Below the pieces are notes generated by a model, which saw only the letters and a program-made list of their open reading frames with translations, ran no database searches and was not told the origin of the DNA. Made by a program: the position numbers and the translations under genes. 64,000 nucleotides of DNA from CALZJC01 sp041574955 (GTDB lineage Bacteria; Acidobacteriota; Thermoanaerobaculia; Multivoradales; JAHEKO01), in contig JBFGNS010000005.1 of NCBI GenBank assembly GCA_041574955.1, forward strand, positions 1 through 64,000. The letters are read 5' to 3'. Below, one piece after another: positions 1 to 13,770 of the stretch (the first letter of the stretch is position 1; every line of letters starts with the position of its first letter).

Positions 1-2660
1 GAGCTGGTCACCGAGCTCAAGCGCATCCTGGGCACCATCACCTCGCAGGCGCGCACCTTCGCCTCGGCGGCGGTACCCACGGTGCAGACCAACGCCAACG
101 AGACCCTGCTGCTGTCGAGCTTCCAGGCGATCAAGAACTCGGGGTTCTGGGACGGCCACCTGCGCAACTTCCGGAAGCCGCTGCCGCTCGACGCTAACGG
201 GCTGCCCGACATCAACGAGATCTGCGTCGATCCCGCCCCCCCCTCCCCCCCGACGACGGCTGCGTCGCCTGGGACGCCGGCAAGGTTCTGGCCACCACCC
301 AGGCGTTCGACGCCGACCCGCTCGACATCGACGGCCCGGGCAAGCGGCGGGTGTTCTACGGCCAGCGCTCGGTGAGCGGCGCCTGGCCCGGCGGCCGGCG
401 GCTGCTCGACCCGACCGACCCGGCGTCGGGCGACCCCACCCGCTACGACCTGTGGCGCGGCTTCTCGCTGATCCCCGAGGCCACCCCCGACAGCGCCTTC
501 GACGACGCCACCGAGACTGGCATCGAGAGCGTCGCCAACGACCTGATCTCCGACCTGCTGTCGCTCAAGAAGGGAACCCTCAACGACGGCACCAAGGTGC
601 CCGACTACCTGCTGGGCGACATCTTCCACTCGCAGCCGCTGATCGTCGAGGCGCCGCCGAACAACTTCTACTTCGCCCAGGACGCCGGCGCCGACCCGGC
701 GGCGCCGCTCGCGCCGTGCGAGATCGACGACTCCGGCATGGGCTCGAACCGCGGCTACCGCTGCTTCCTGCAGCGCCACATCTACCGCCGCAAGCTGCTG
801 CTGGTGGGTGCCAACGACGGCATGCTGCACGCCTTCGACGTCGGCCGCTACGACCGCTCGGCCAACGAGTTCACCGACGGCACCGGCTCCGAGGTTTGGG
901 CCTACGCGCCGCGCGCCGCCCTACCGACCCTGCGCGAGGTCAACCAGACCGGCAACCACCGGTTCTCGGTCGACGGCTCGCCGGCGGTGGCCGACGTGTT
1001 CATCGACCCGGTCTTCGCCGGCAACCCGACCGCCGGCCAGCGGCAGTGGCGCACGGTGGTGGTGACCGGTCTACGCGAGGGCGGCAGCAGCTACTTCGCG
1101 CTCGACATCACCCAGCCCGAGCCGCTCGAGGACGTGCCCGGCCTCGGCTTCGCGCCCTCCGAAGCCGCACCCGCCACAGATGCGGTGGCCGGCTGCAGCG
1201 ACGGGGGTACCGACTGCGGCCCCAACAAGTACCCGGCGCCGCTGTGGGAGTTCTTCGACTCGACCGCCGACAGCTTCCTCACCCTGCCACCGCCGCAGCC
1301 GATCCTGATGGACGAGGACCAGAACGGCGCGCCCGACCTCGGCGACACCTGGTCGAACGCCACCATCGGCCGCATCCGGGTCTGCGAGGGCGCCGAGTGC
1401 GACCCGCGCCAGCCGGTCAACAACGTCCGCGACCTGCACGTGGCGGTGTTCGGCGGCGGCATGGACCCGATCAACAAGGACTTCGACCCGCGCGACGCCG
1501 GCATGAACGTGCCGCCACTGCGCGGCAACTTCCTGTACATGGTCGACATCGAGACCGGCCGGGTGGTCTACAAGCGCGCGCTCGACGGGCCGACTCCCGG
1601 CGACGCAGCGGCGGTCGACACCGACCAGGACGGCTACCTCGACCGCATCTACATCGGCACGCTGTTCGGCTCGCTGTACCGCGTCGACCTGCTGCCCGAC
1701 GTCGACAACGACTACCCCAAGCCGTCGGTGACGGTGGTGTCGGACATCGAGGGCAACGACTACGGCGCGGTGCGGATCATGAAGGACAAGAACAACCAGC
1801 CTACCTGGGAGCCGGTCAGGATCTTCGACGCCAACTGGAACGGCGCCGACCCGACCGACGTGCCGCGTGCCATCTATCAGGCGCCGTCGGTGTTCTTCGT
1901 CACCCAGCTGGGGCTGTACGGCGTCGCTTTCGGCACCGGCGACCGCGAGGACCTGATGACCTGGACGCCCGAGGGCCTGGGCTTCCAGACCGGCCGCTTC
2001 TACGTCTTCGTCGACGACACCGGTCTCGACCCCGCACCCGCCCTGCCGCTCCGGGAGACCAACTTCACCGGCATCGACTTCAACGACACGACGACGCTCG
2101 CCAACCTGTTGGGCGGCGGGCTGGGCCAGAAGGGCTGGTACCTGCGGCTGCGCGGCAAGGAGAAGGTGGTGTCGCAGGCGTTCTCGCTGCTCGGCCTGAC
2201 CTTCTTCTCGACCTTCGTCTCCACACCCCGCGAGCTGGCTCCGGGCGAGGAGGACAACACCTGCCCGGCCGACCCCAAGGACGTCAACCAGGGTGTCACC
2301 TGCAACCCGACCGGCAACTCGCGGCTGTTCCTGACCTCGACGCTCCAGGCCCAGCCGTTCTTCACCAACGAAGCCGGCAACCCGTCGCGCTTCATCGAGG
2401 TCTCGGGCGCCTTCGTCAGCAATCCGTTCACCGAGATCGGCATCACCGACGACGGCAGCGGCGCCGAGGGCGGCGCGCCGGCCGAGACCCTGACCGACGC
2501 CGAGAAGGACGTGATGGAGGCGATCAAGTCGCTGTTCCCGCCCAACTGCCGGTTCACCAGCCAGCGGGTGGACGTCAAGCTGGTCACCTCCGACACCGCG
2601 GTGCAGCGCATCGCCGCGGTGCCGGTGTGCGTGATAGAGAAGAACTGGAAGGAGTTCTGA
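1..2660 (+). pseudogene. pilY1: PilY1-type pilus tip/assembly protein, 5' partial and frameshifted
   Basis: This is the C-terminal part of a PilY1/PilC-family protein, the calcium-binding adhesin and assembly factor at the tip of type IV pili. Base 1 is already inside the gene (frame 1 reads ELVTELKRILGT...FASAAVPTVQTNANETLLLSSFQ). Frame 1 runs into a C8-T-C7 tract at 236-251. After it the homologous reading continues in frame 3 (DDGCVAWDAGKVLATT) to the stop at 2660, so the tract is one base short or two long. The downstream part shows the PilY1 propeller features: GANDGMLHAFD, DGSPAVADVF, the GLREGGSSYFALDIT repeat, and an EF-hand-like loop DTDQDGYLD near bp 1617-1650. It is either a sequencing error, a real pseudogene or a phase-variable gene. 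The family call is secure. Confidence 0.9.
232..251 (+). repeat. C8-T-C7 homopolymer tract at the pilY1 frameshift
   Basis: The run is ccc, g, eight c, t, seven c. It lies exactly where the reading frame of the pilus protein changes. One additional C would restore the frame. Slippage at such tracts is a known on/off switch for the Neisseria PilY1 homologue PilC, and is also a classic site of base-calling error. Confidence 0.85.
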
Positions 2661-2662
2661 CC

Positions 2663-3418
2663 ATGAGCCGCAACCGCCTGATCGCCGCGACCGTCGCCGC
2701 TCTGCTGCCGGTGTGGCTCGCGACGCCGGCGGCCGCCGACTGGCTGGTGCTGCGCGACGGCAGCCGCGTCGAGACTCGCGGCCCGTGGGAGGTGAAGGGC
2801 AAGCTGGTGGTGTTCACCACCGCCGACGGCCAGCTGGCGTCGCTGCGGCTCGCCGAGGTCGACGCCGACGCCAGCCGCGAGGCCACCGCCGACGCCGCCC
2901 GGCCGCGGCCCGAGGCCGCGCCCGCGCCCCCACCCCCGCCGCGCCAGGCCGTCCTGGTGCTGACCGACGCCGACGTGCGCCGCGCTCCGGCGGCTGGCGA
3001 TGCCGGCGGAGGCGGCGACAACGGCGACAACGTCGAGCAGGGGGACGGCGGCGACGCGCCGACGCCCCGCCCATCGCTACCGCCCGGCGAGCGGCTGGTG
3101 GTCTCCGAGTGGCAGGAGGAGCCGCTGACCGACGGCGAGGGTCTGCGGCTGACCGGCACGCTGCGCAACCGCGGCGCGGAGGCGGCGACCGGCGTGCGCC
3201 TGACCGCGCTGCTGTTCGATCCCGAGGGCTCGTTGCTGGCCACCGGCGAGGCGCAGCTCAGCACCGCCAACGTCATGCCGGGCCGGCAGGTGCGGTTCGC
3301 GATCGACTTCCCCGGCGTGTTCGCGATGTCGGCGGTGCGGTTCGAGACCGCCAGCGTCGACTTCCGGACCGAGCCCGGGGAGGAGCCCGGCACGCCGCTC
3401 GGCGAGCCGGAGCCCTGA
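2663..3418 (+). CDS. secreted FxLYD-like hypothetical protein
   Basis: The 251-residue product starts at an ATG two bases after the pilY1 stop, with GGAG as ribosome binding site, so the two are co-transcribed. A signal peptide is clear (MSRNRLIAATVAALLPVWLATPAAA). After it comes a short domain beginning DWLVLRDGSRVETRG, a low-complexity Ala/Pro/Gly-rich linker (about residues 75-140), and a C-terminal beta-sandwich-like segment (LRLTGTLRNRGAEAATGVRLTALLFDPEG) resembling FxLYD domains, which occur in exported proteins. Position suggests a periplasmic or surface role with the pilus system. The function is unknown. Confidence 0.75.
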   Translation: MSRNRLIAATVAALLPVWLATPAAADWLVLRDGSRVETRGPWEVKGKLVVFTTADGQLASLRLAEVDADASREATADAARPRPEAAPAPPPPPRQAVLVLTDADVRRAPAAGDAGGGGDNGDNVEQGDGGDAPTPRPSLPPGERLVVSEWQEEPLTDGEGLRLTGTLRNRGAEAATGVRLTALLFDPEGSLLATGEAQLSTANVMPGRQVRFAIDFPGVFAMSAVRFETASVDFRTEPGEEPGTPLGEPEP

Positions 3419-3447
3419 TCCCGGCCCCAGTGAGCTAGCTTGACCTG

Positions 3448-4755
<1,308 letters not shown>

Positions 4756-4761
4756 GGTGGA

Positions 4762-4767
4762 ATTGTA
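4762..4767 (-). promoter_or_regulatory. -10 box (TACAAT) of the NtrC-like gene, predicted leaderless
   Basis: On the minus strand TACAAT (5 of 6 consensus) is followed by only six bases before the GTG start at 4755. The transcript would therefore begin at or next to the start codon. No good -35 box and no Shine-Dalgarno sequence are visible. Confidence 0.5.
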
Positions 4768-4810
4768 GCCCTCGCGAGCGGCGACGTGCCGCGGGCGCCG
4801 GAGCCGGGGG

Positions 4811-6181
4811 TCAGGAGGCTGCGAGTGCCCGCCGCGCCGCCTTCACCGCCGCCACCAGGGCGGGCTCGTCGGCCGGCGCCACGGTCCTCGCATCCAGGAT
4901 CACCCGGTCGTCCCGCACGTAGCCCACCACCGGCGGGCTGCCGCGACGCAGCGCCGCCAGCAGCCGCTCACCGCCGTCGAGCGCCAGCGCCTCGCCCGCC
5001 ACCGGCCGGTCGGGCGCCGCGCCGCCACCGACGTAGGCGTCGGCCGGCACGATCTCGGCCGCCAGCTCGCCGGCCAGGCGCTCGAGTCGCCGGCGGTGCT
5101 CCTGCGGATCCGGCCACAGCCGGGAGAGCGGCATCTCGCGGCCGGCGAGGTGGCGCTTGAGCACCGCCTCGAGGCTCGCCAGCGACAGCCGGTCGGGGCG
5201 CAGAGCGCGGTAGAGCGGATGACGCTTCAGCCGCCCCACCACCTCGGCGCGCCCCACCAGCAGACCCGCCTGCGGACCGCCCAGCAGCTTGTCGCCGCTG
5301 CCGCAGGCCAGATCGCAGCCCGCCGCCACCAGCTCCTCGAGGCTGGCGTGGCCTTCGAGCTGCGGCGCCGGATGCGGCCGCAACAGGCCGCTGCCCTCGT
5401 CGACCAGCACGGCGATGCCCCGCTCGCGCGCCAGCGCCACCAGCTCGGCCGGCTCGACCGCGGCCACGAAGCCGCTCATCCGGTAGTTGCTGGGATGGAC
5501 CTTGAGCAACAGCGCGGTGTCGGGTCCAACGGCGGCTGCGTAGTCCGCGAGGCGGGTGCGGTTGGTGGTGCCGACCTCCACCAGCCGGGCGCCGGCAGCA
5601 CCCAGGATGTCGGGAATGCGGAACGAGCCGCCGATCTCCACCAGCTCGCCGCGCGAGATCACCACCTCGCGGTCGCGCGCCAAACCGGCCAGAGCCAGCA
5701 CCAGCGCGGCGGCGTTGTTGTTCACCACCAGTGCCGCCTCGGCACCGGTGAGCTCCACCAGCAGGCGCTCGACCCGCCGGTTGCGGTCGCCGCGGCGTCC
5801 GCTGTCGAGGTCGAGCTCGAGATCGCAGTAGGCGTCGGCCAGTGCCGGCAGCGCCGCTGCCACCTCCGCCGGCAGCGGCGAGCGTCCGAGGTTGGTGTGG
5901 ACGAAGATGCCGGTGGCGTTGATCACCCGCTGCAGCCGGTCGCCCACGCCCGCGGCCAGCCGCCGCTCGATGCGCTGCGGCAGGCGCGCGACGCGCGCCT
6001 CGAGCGCGCCGCCGTTGGTCGACCCGGCCGCCGCCCGCCGCAGCTCGTCGAGCTCGGCGCGCACCGCGGCGCGCACCGCTCGCCTTCCGTATAATGCCGA
6101 CAACCCCGCGACCGGAGCCTCCTGCAGGACGGCGTCGACTGACGGCAGGTGGCGGCGGGGATCCTGATTCGGGTCGGACAT
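4811..6181 (-). CDS. selA: L-seryl-tRNA(Sec) selenium transferase
   Basis: SelA is a pyridoxal-phosphate enzyme that turns seryl-tRNA(Sec) into selenocysteinyl-tRNA(Sec) using selenophosphate. The 456 residues match the family length (about 460). Diagnostic motifs are VINATGIFVHTNLGRSPL, VVNNNAAALVL, LVEVGTTNRT, KVHPSNYRMSGF, VDEGSGLL and the PLP-lysine segment CGSGDKLLGGPQAG. The start is ATG. selB, selD and tRNA-Sec are not in the window, and no in-frame UGA selenoprotein was recognised. The gene implies that the organism makes selenoproteins elsewhere. Confidence 0.96.
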   Translation of the reverse strand: MSDPNQDPRRHLPSVDAVLQEAPVAGLSALYGRRAVRAAVRAELDELRRAAAGSTNGGALEARVARLPQRIERRLAAGVGDRLQRVINATGIFVHTNLGRSPLPAEVAAALPALADAYCDLELDLDSGRRGDRNRRVERLLVELTGAEAALVVNNNAAALVLALAGLARDREVVISRGELVEIGGSFRIPDILGAAGARLVEVGTTNRTRLADYAAAVGPDTALLLKVHPSNYRMSGFVAAVEPAELVALARERGIAVLVDEGSGLLRPHPAPQLEGHASLEELVAAGCDLACGSGDKLLGGPQAGLLVGRAEVVGRLKRHPLYRALRPDRLSLASLEAVLKRHLAGREMPLSRLWPDPQEHRRRLERLAGELAAEIVPADAYVGGGAAPDRPVAGEALALDGGERLLAALRRGSPPVVGYVRDDRVILDARTVAPADEPALVAAVKAARRALAAS

Positions 6182-6206
6182 CGGCTTCCGCGTTGCGCTC
6201 CATGCG

Positions 6207-6212
6207 ATTCTA
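6207..6212 (-). promoter_or_regulatory. -10 box (TAGAAT) upstream of selA
   Basis: On the minus strand TAGAAT lies 25 bases before the selA ATG. The same hexamer recurs before at least five other genes in this window. No convincing -35 box is visible. Confidence 0.4.
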
Positions 6213-6219
6213 GGTCAAG

Positions 6220-6783
6220 GTGCAGATCCAGACCGCCATCGACCGGCTCGAGCAGGACATCACGCGGCTCAAGATCGACTTCGAGCGTTTCTTCAACGGC
6301 GCCCTACCGGTGCCGCCCGAGGAGTTCCGCCAGGCCGTGCAGCACCAGATCCGCGAGCTGCGCGCGCGGCCGGCGCCGGCGCTGGTGCACCGCTTCCGCC
6401 TCAACACCCTCGAGGCGCGCTTCAACACGCTCAACGAGCTGTTCAACCGGCGGCTGCGCGAGCGCGAGGAGGGCGCCACCGTCGGCAGCATGGCCAGCCA
6501 CCAGACGCGCCGGCAGTTCGATCCGTACACCGGCATAGTGGTGAGCGAGGGCGCCCCGCCGGAAGCCCTGCGGGCTCTCTACGCCGAGCTGTACGGCGAC
6601 GAGGAGCGCGGCGCGACAGATTTCCAGAGGTTTCAGACGTACCTGCTCGGCCAGGTGGCCAAGATCCGGGAGCGCAGCGGCTGCTCCGAGGTCAAGTTCC
6701 GGGTCGCCAACGAGGGCGGCAAGGTCAAGCTCAAGGCCAAGCCCGTGCGAGCGGTCCGTCTGCCAGCAACCGGAGGCCTTTGA
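6220..6783 (+). CDS. hypothetical protein, possibly MXAN_5187 C-terminal-like
   Basis: The 187-residue soluble protein begins at GTG. Its N-terminal half is helical and charged (IDRLEQDITRLKIDFERFFNG), followed by RFRLNTLEARFNTLNELFNRRLREREEG and a C-terminal part FQRFQTYLLGQVAKIRERSGCSEVKFRVANEGGKVKLKAKP. The pattern recalls the MXAN_5187 C-terminal domain family of Myxococcota and Acidobacteriota. I made that match from memory and it is tentative. The next gene starts two bases after its stop, so the two are probably one transcript. Confidence 0.7.
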   Translation: MQIQTAIDRLEQDITRLKIDFERFFNGALPVPPEEFRQAVQHQIRELRARPAPALVHRFRLNTLEARFNTLNELFNRRLREREEGATVGSMASHQTRRQFDPYTGIVVSEGAPPEALRALYAELYGDEERGATDFQRFQTYLLGQVAKIRERSGCSEVKFRVANEGGKVKLKAKPVRAVRLPATGGL

Positions 6784-6784
6784 C

Positions 6785-7471
6785 GTGACACGAACCGACT
6801 GCAACAGGCGGCCACGGGCCGGGCGACGGCTCGGCGCCGCTCTGGCCCTGGCCGCGATCGTCGCCCTCGCCCCGCCGCTGTCCGCGGCGCCGCCCGAGAA
6901 CCTCGACGCCGCGCTCGCCAGCCAGCGCCAGCACGTCGAGCAGCACCCGGGCGACGCCGGGGCGCTCAACGACCTGGCCAACCTGCTGCTGCTCGCCGGC
7001 GACCGTGAGGGTGCCGAAGCCGCCTACGCCCAGGCGCTGGCGCACGAGCCGGAGCAGCCCCAGGCGCGCTTCAACCTGGCGCTGCTGCTGCACGACCAGG
7101 GGCGTCTCCGGCAGGCGGTCCGCGAGCTCCGGCGGCTGGTCAAGCACCATCCCGACCACGCCTGGGGCCAGTACCAGCTGGGCGCCCTGTACGCCGAGAG
7201 GGGCAACCGCAGTCGGGCGTTGGAGCGGTACGTCAAGGCGTTCCGGCTCGATCCGCGGCTCAGCGACCCGGTGTTCAACCAGCACATCCTGTCCAACCCG
7301 CTGGCCACCGCCGCGATGCTGCGAGCGTTCTCCGAGCTGTCGAACGCCGCCGCCGTGCCGCGGCTGTACGCCGACCCGGGGAGGGTGACCGCGCTGCTGC
7401 TGCCTGCCACCCCGCCGGCGCCGGCGGACGAGGCCGAGCCGGCCGCGGACGAGCCGCAGGACGACGGCTAG
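6785..7471 (+). CDS. exported tetratricopeptide-repeat protein
   Basis: The 228-residue product starts at GTG. A basic N-terminus and a hydrophobic stretch (LGAALALAAIVALAPPLSAAP) indicate a signal peptide. Residues 40-160 hold about three TPR units (GDAGALNDLANLLLLAGDREGAEAAYAQALAHEP, PQARFNLALLLHDQGRLRQAVRELRRLVKHHP and the next). The C-terminus is Pro/Ala/Asp-rich. It is probably a periplasmic scaffold. The specific function is not recognisable. Confidence 0.8.
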   Translation: MTRTDCNRRPRAGRRLGAALALAAIVALAPPLSAAPPENLDAALASQRQHVEQHPGDAGALNDLANLLLLAGDREGAEAAYAQALAHEPEQPQARFNLALLLHDQGRLRQAVRELRRLVKHHPDHAWGQYQLGALYAERGNRSRALERYVKAFRLDPRLSDPVFNQHILSNPLATAAMLRAFSELSNAAAVPRLYADPGRVTALLLPATPPAPADEAEPAADEPQDDG

Positions 7472-7586
7472 CCCGACGTTCTCAACCAGCCGCCGGGCGA
7501 GCGGCCGTCGGTGTGGGGACGCCTGCGAAAGCAGAGCCGCGGCAGATTCGAGGGCATCTGGGCGGCCGCAGCGGACGGGTTGGCAG

Positions 7587-8906
7587 TCAGACCAGCTCGC
7601 CGCCGCCGGCGCGCAGCTCGAGCCCCGACACCAGCAGGGTCGGAGCGCCGATCAGACCGTCGAGCGGCGCGAACTCGAGATCGCCCGCCACCGCCCGCAC
7701 GCCGTGGAGCAGCCCACCCGGGCTGCCGACCAGCCAGCTGCCGGTAAACGGCTCCGCCAGCCGCCCGCCGCGCACCGCGTAGCCGCACACCGGCACCGCC
7801 AGCCGGTCGGCGTCGAAATCGTAGTGGCCGGCACCCAGGGTGTCGACGAGACAGTAGCCGCGCTCCACCGAGCCCAGCAGCGAGCTCGCCGTGACCGCCG
7901 GCGCGGCACGCAGGTAGAGGTGGGTCGGTGCCGGCCGCGGCAGCTCGCGCCAGCTCGACCGGCGGGTGCAGCCCGAGGCCCTGACGCGGTCCGCGGCCAC
8001 CTGCCACCAGGCCACCAGCGGCTGGCGGAAGGCGCCCTCTTCGACCAGCAAGACCTCGCGCGAGCGCACCCCCTCGCCGTCGACCGGGGCGGTCAGCAGG
8101 CCGTCGGGCAGCCGGCCGTCGTCGACCACGCTCAACACCTCGCTGCCGAGCCGTCCCCGCCGGTCGCGCAGGCGGCGCGCCCGCGCCGCGGCTCCCGGAC
8201 CGACCCACAGCGGGCCGAGCCCGTCGAGCAGACGGGCCGCCACCGCCGGCGCGATCACCAGCTCGGCGCGGTCGCGCTCGACCGGTGCGCCGCGAGTGCG
8301 CGCCTCGAGCTGTCGCACGGCCCGCTCCACCAGTCCGGCGGCATCGAACCGGCGCGCCTCGCGCGCCGCCGCCAGAAGCCTGCAGCCCACCGGCGGCCGG
8401 CCGGCCGCGACCTCCAGCCGCAGGCTGGCCAGCCGCCGCCGCACCGTCGCGCGCACGCCCTGACTGTTGGCGACCTCCGACTCGCTCGAGCCGTCCTCCA
8501 GCACGCCGTGAACCAGACGCCCGCCGGGCACCGCCTCAGCGACCCGCCGCGCCAGCTCGCGCAGCAGCGCGAACGCTTCCCGCTCACCGACCAGGGGAGC
8601 GTCGAGATCCGCCGGCGGCCGCCAGTTGGCCGGCGGCCCGGGCTCGGGCAGCCGCAGGCCCTGGCCGTCGGACGACGGCCACGGTCCGCCGGGCGACGGC
8701 TCGCCGCTGCCGGCGGCGAAGAACGACGACCGCGCGCCGCCGGCGCGCACAGCCCAGCCGCGCTCCTCGCTGAGCAGCGACAGCTCTCCCTGCGGACCGG
8801 TCTCGAAGCGGCGCGTGCGGCCGCGCTTGAGAAACACCTCGGCGCACTCGCTGCCGCGCGCCGCCAGGGCTGCCAGGGTCTCTGCCCCGAGGTCGCCGAA
8901 GCTCAT
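7587..8906 (-). CDS. TldE/PmbA-type subunit of the TldD-TldE peptidase
   Basis: The 439-residue protein is the non-catalytic partner in the TldD/TldE heterodimer, a metallopeptidase that matures small peptides such as microcins and degrades unfolded peptides. It shares the TldD fold (DGSSESEVANSQGVRATVRR, LLTAPVDGEGVRSREVLLVEEG, GAGHYDFDADRLAVPVCGYAVRGGRLAEP) but lacks the HExxxH zinc motif. Its ATG overlaps the tldD stop (ATGA at 8903-8906), so translation is coupled. The proteins are divergent from E. coli, so PmbA identity is inferred from the pairing. Confidence 0.82.
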   Translation of the reverse strand: MSFGDLGAETLAALAARGSECAEVFLKRGRTRRFETGPQGELSLLSEERGWAVRAGGARSSFFAAGSGEPSPGGPWPSSDGQGLRLPEPGPPANWRPPADLDAPLVGEREAFALLRELARRVAEAVPGGRLVHGVLEDGSSESEVANSQGVRATVRRRLASLRLEVAAGRPPVGCRLLAAAREARRFDAAGLVERAVRQLEARTRGAPVERDRAELVIAPAVAARLLDGLGPLWVGPGAAARARRLRDRRGRLGSEVLSVVDDGRLPDGLLTAPVDGEGVRSREVLLVEEGAFRQPLVAWWQVAADRVRASGCTRRSSWRELPRPAPTHLYLRAAPAVTASSLLGSVERGYCLVDTLGAGHYDFDADRLAVPVCGYAVRGGRLAEPFTGSWLVGSPGGLLHGVRAVAGDLEFAPLDGLIGAPTLLVSGLELRAGGGELV

Positions 8907-10213
8907 CCCAGCCTCACCCCCTCGAGCAGCAGCTCGGGCACGGTCGCCCACACCGCCATCCGCTGCCCACCTTTGGCGCACCAGCCGGCACCGGCGAAAC
9001 GAGGCTTGTCGCCGACCACCGCGACCGCGCCCAGCAGCTCCGCCACCCGGCCCTCGAGCCGTGCCGGTCCGAGATACTCCTGCGGCCGGCCGTCGCGGAT
9101 GCGCCGCGTCACCGGCAGCTGCAGGCTGAAGTCGCCGCGCAGCGGATCGAGCGCACCGCGCTCGGCCAGCGGCGCGTACAGACCGCCCTCGCCGGCGGCC
9201 ATCAGCCCGCCCTCCGCCGCCTCGCCCGCCACCCCCTCGAGGTGGGTCGAGCGCGGCACCGGCGGCTGATGCCGGCCGCCGCGGCGGCCGGCACCGGGGA
9301 TCAGCGACGCCGAGGTCGAGGCCGCGTAGCGGTCGGCCAGCGGCTGCTCGACGGTACCGGCGCGCACCAGCCAGCGCCGCACCACCGGCATGCCCTCGTC
9401 GTCGCAGGTGCGTCGGATCGGCTCGGGCAGCGCAGCCGGGTCGTCCAGCACCGCCAGATGCTCGGGCCCGATCCGCACCCCGACCGCCGCCTCGGGCCGG
9501 CCACCGAGCGCCAGCGTGTCGGTTTCGAGGGCGTGGGCCACGGCCTCGTGCAGCAGCACCGCCGCCGCTTGCGGCGACAGCACGACCGTGTGGCGCCCGG
9601 GCGGCGGCGGTGGCGCGTCGCGCGCCCGGAACAGCTCCACCAGGCCGTCGACCATCTCCGCGGCGCAGGCCGGATCGAGCCGTCGCAGGACGACGCCGTG
9701 CCGGCCCCACGGCATCCGTGCCTGGCAGCTGTAGAAACGCTCGGACTGCGGCTCGCCGGCCAGTTCGGTGCCGACCACGCGCAGCCAGCGGCGGTGGCGG
9801 CGCACCGTCAGGCGGAGCGGGAAGCCCACCAGCCGCTCCTTGAGCAGCCGCTGGACGGCTGCTGGAAAGCGCTGCACCTCGCCGGCCTCGACCGGCGCCC
9901 GCGGCGGCTCCACCTCCAGCCGGAAGCCCGGATAGCTGGCCGCCGGCAGCGCCCGCGCCACCTGGCGCACCGCCTGCTGGAACGACGACGCGTCGATCGA
10001 GTCGCGCGACGCCAGCCAGCTGTGGCCGCCTCGCACCAGCCGCACCGCCAGGCCCTGCTCCTGCCACACGCGCAGGCCGAGCGCCTCGTCGGCGGGCGGC
10101 AGCTCGACCCGCTCGCGCCGCTCGAAATAGACGTCCGCCAGATCGCCCTCGCCGTCGGCGACCTGTGCCAGCCGGCGGCTGATGGCGGTGGTGTGCAGCT
10201 GCTCGAAGCTCAC
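8903..10213 (-). CDS. tldD: TldD-type metallopeptidase
   Basis: The 436-residue protein carries the zinc motif HEAVAH within LLHEAVAHALETDTL, typical of TldD, and the downstream GDFSLQLPVTRRIRDG. With the overlapping partner gene it forms a two-subunit cytoplasmic peptidase. The GTG at 10213 (VSFEQLHTTA) is chosen because homology begins there. A -10-like TATGAA sits six bases upstream and there is no Shine-Dalgarno sequence. Confidence 0.85.
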   Translation of the reverse strand: MSFEQLHTTAISRRLAQVADGEGDLADVYFERRERVELPPADEALGLRVWQEQGLAVRLVRGGHSWLASRDSIDASSFQQAVRQVARALPAASYPGFRLEVEPPRAPVEAGEVQRFPAAVQRLLKERLVGFPLRLTVRRHRRWLRVVGTELAGEPQSERFYSCQARMPWGRHGVVLRRLDPACAAEMVDGLVELFRARDAPPPPPGRHTVVLSPQAAAVLLHEAVAHALETDTLALGGRPEAAVGVRIGPEHLAVLDDPAALPEPIRRTCDDEGMPVVRRWLVRAGTVEQPLADRYAASTSASLIPGAGRRGGRHQPPVPRSTHLEGVAGEAAEGGLMAAGEGGLYAPLAERGALDPLRGDFSLQLPVTRRIRDGRPQEYLGPARLEGRVAELLGAVAVVGDKPRFAGAGWCAKGGQRMAVWATVPELLLEGVRLG

Positions 10214-10349
10214 AGGCGGTTCATACAGCTTCCGTCGACGTTTTTCCAGCCGGCGGCGAGCGAACGGCGGCGCGCGGCGCCGGCGACGGTAGAATGACCG
10301 CCGCGCGGCCCGCCGCACGGCAAACGGCCGCGGCGGCGCGAGCCCCCCG
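10214..10349. promoter_or_regulatory. divergent promoter region tldD / carboxyltransferase
   Basis: This 136-base spacer serves two divergent genes. On the plus strand TAGAAT at 10290-10295 is a plausible -10 box 54 bases before the carboxyltransferase ATG. On the minus strand TATGAA at 10220-10225 lies six bases before the tldD GTG, consistent with a leaderless transcript. Neither has a good -35 box. Confidence 0.4.
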
Positions 10350-11921
<1,572 letters not shown>

Positions 11922-11958
11922 GCCGGAGGCGGCGGACGGCACCGTGCCCGCCGCCGCC

Positions 11959-11987
11959 TTGACAGCGAAGCGCTCCTGCGCCAAGCT
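11959..11987 (+). promoter_or_regulatory. TTGACA promoter of the histone-like gene
   Basis: A perfect -35 box TTGACA (11959-11964) is followed after 17 bases by CAAGCT, a poor -10 box. The predicted start lies about 27 bases before the ATG at 12021. A GGCGGCGG/CCGCCGCC stem (11928-11955) precedes it. That stem lacks a T-run, so it is at best a weak terminator of the preceding gene. Confidence 0.42.
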
Positions 11988-12020
11988 CGCCCGTCGACCG
12001 GGCGGGGAGAGCCGGCAACC

Positions 12021-12449
<429 letters not shown>

Positions 12450-12501
12450 GGCCGCGCCCGGCACGCCGGCGGGCCGTCCGGGCGGCCGAGGAGGAGTCCG
12501 C

Positions 12502-13761
<1,260 letters not shown>

Positions 13762-13770
13762 CGCCGGCGC

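Noticed and set aside
452..3418. Very long alternative frame across pilY1 and the next gene
   Set aside because: Its product is Arg/Ala/Pro-rich low-complexity sequence, typical of the off-frame reading in GC-rich DNA. Only its last 251 codons (from 2663) form a real gene.
6090..6095. TATAAT on the plus strand inside selA as promoter for the 6220 gene
   Set aside because: It lies in codons for the conserved SALYGR segment of SelA and is 125 bases from the start codon with no -35 box.
11928..11955. Rho-independent terminator after the carboxyltransferase
   Set aside because: The GC stem is good but no T-run follows; it may only reflect base composition.
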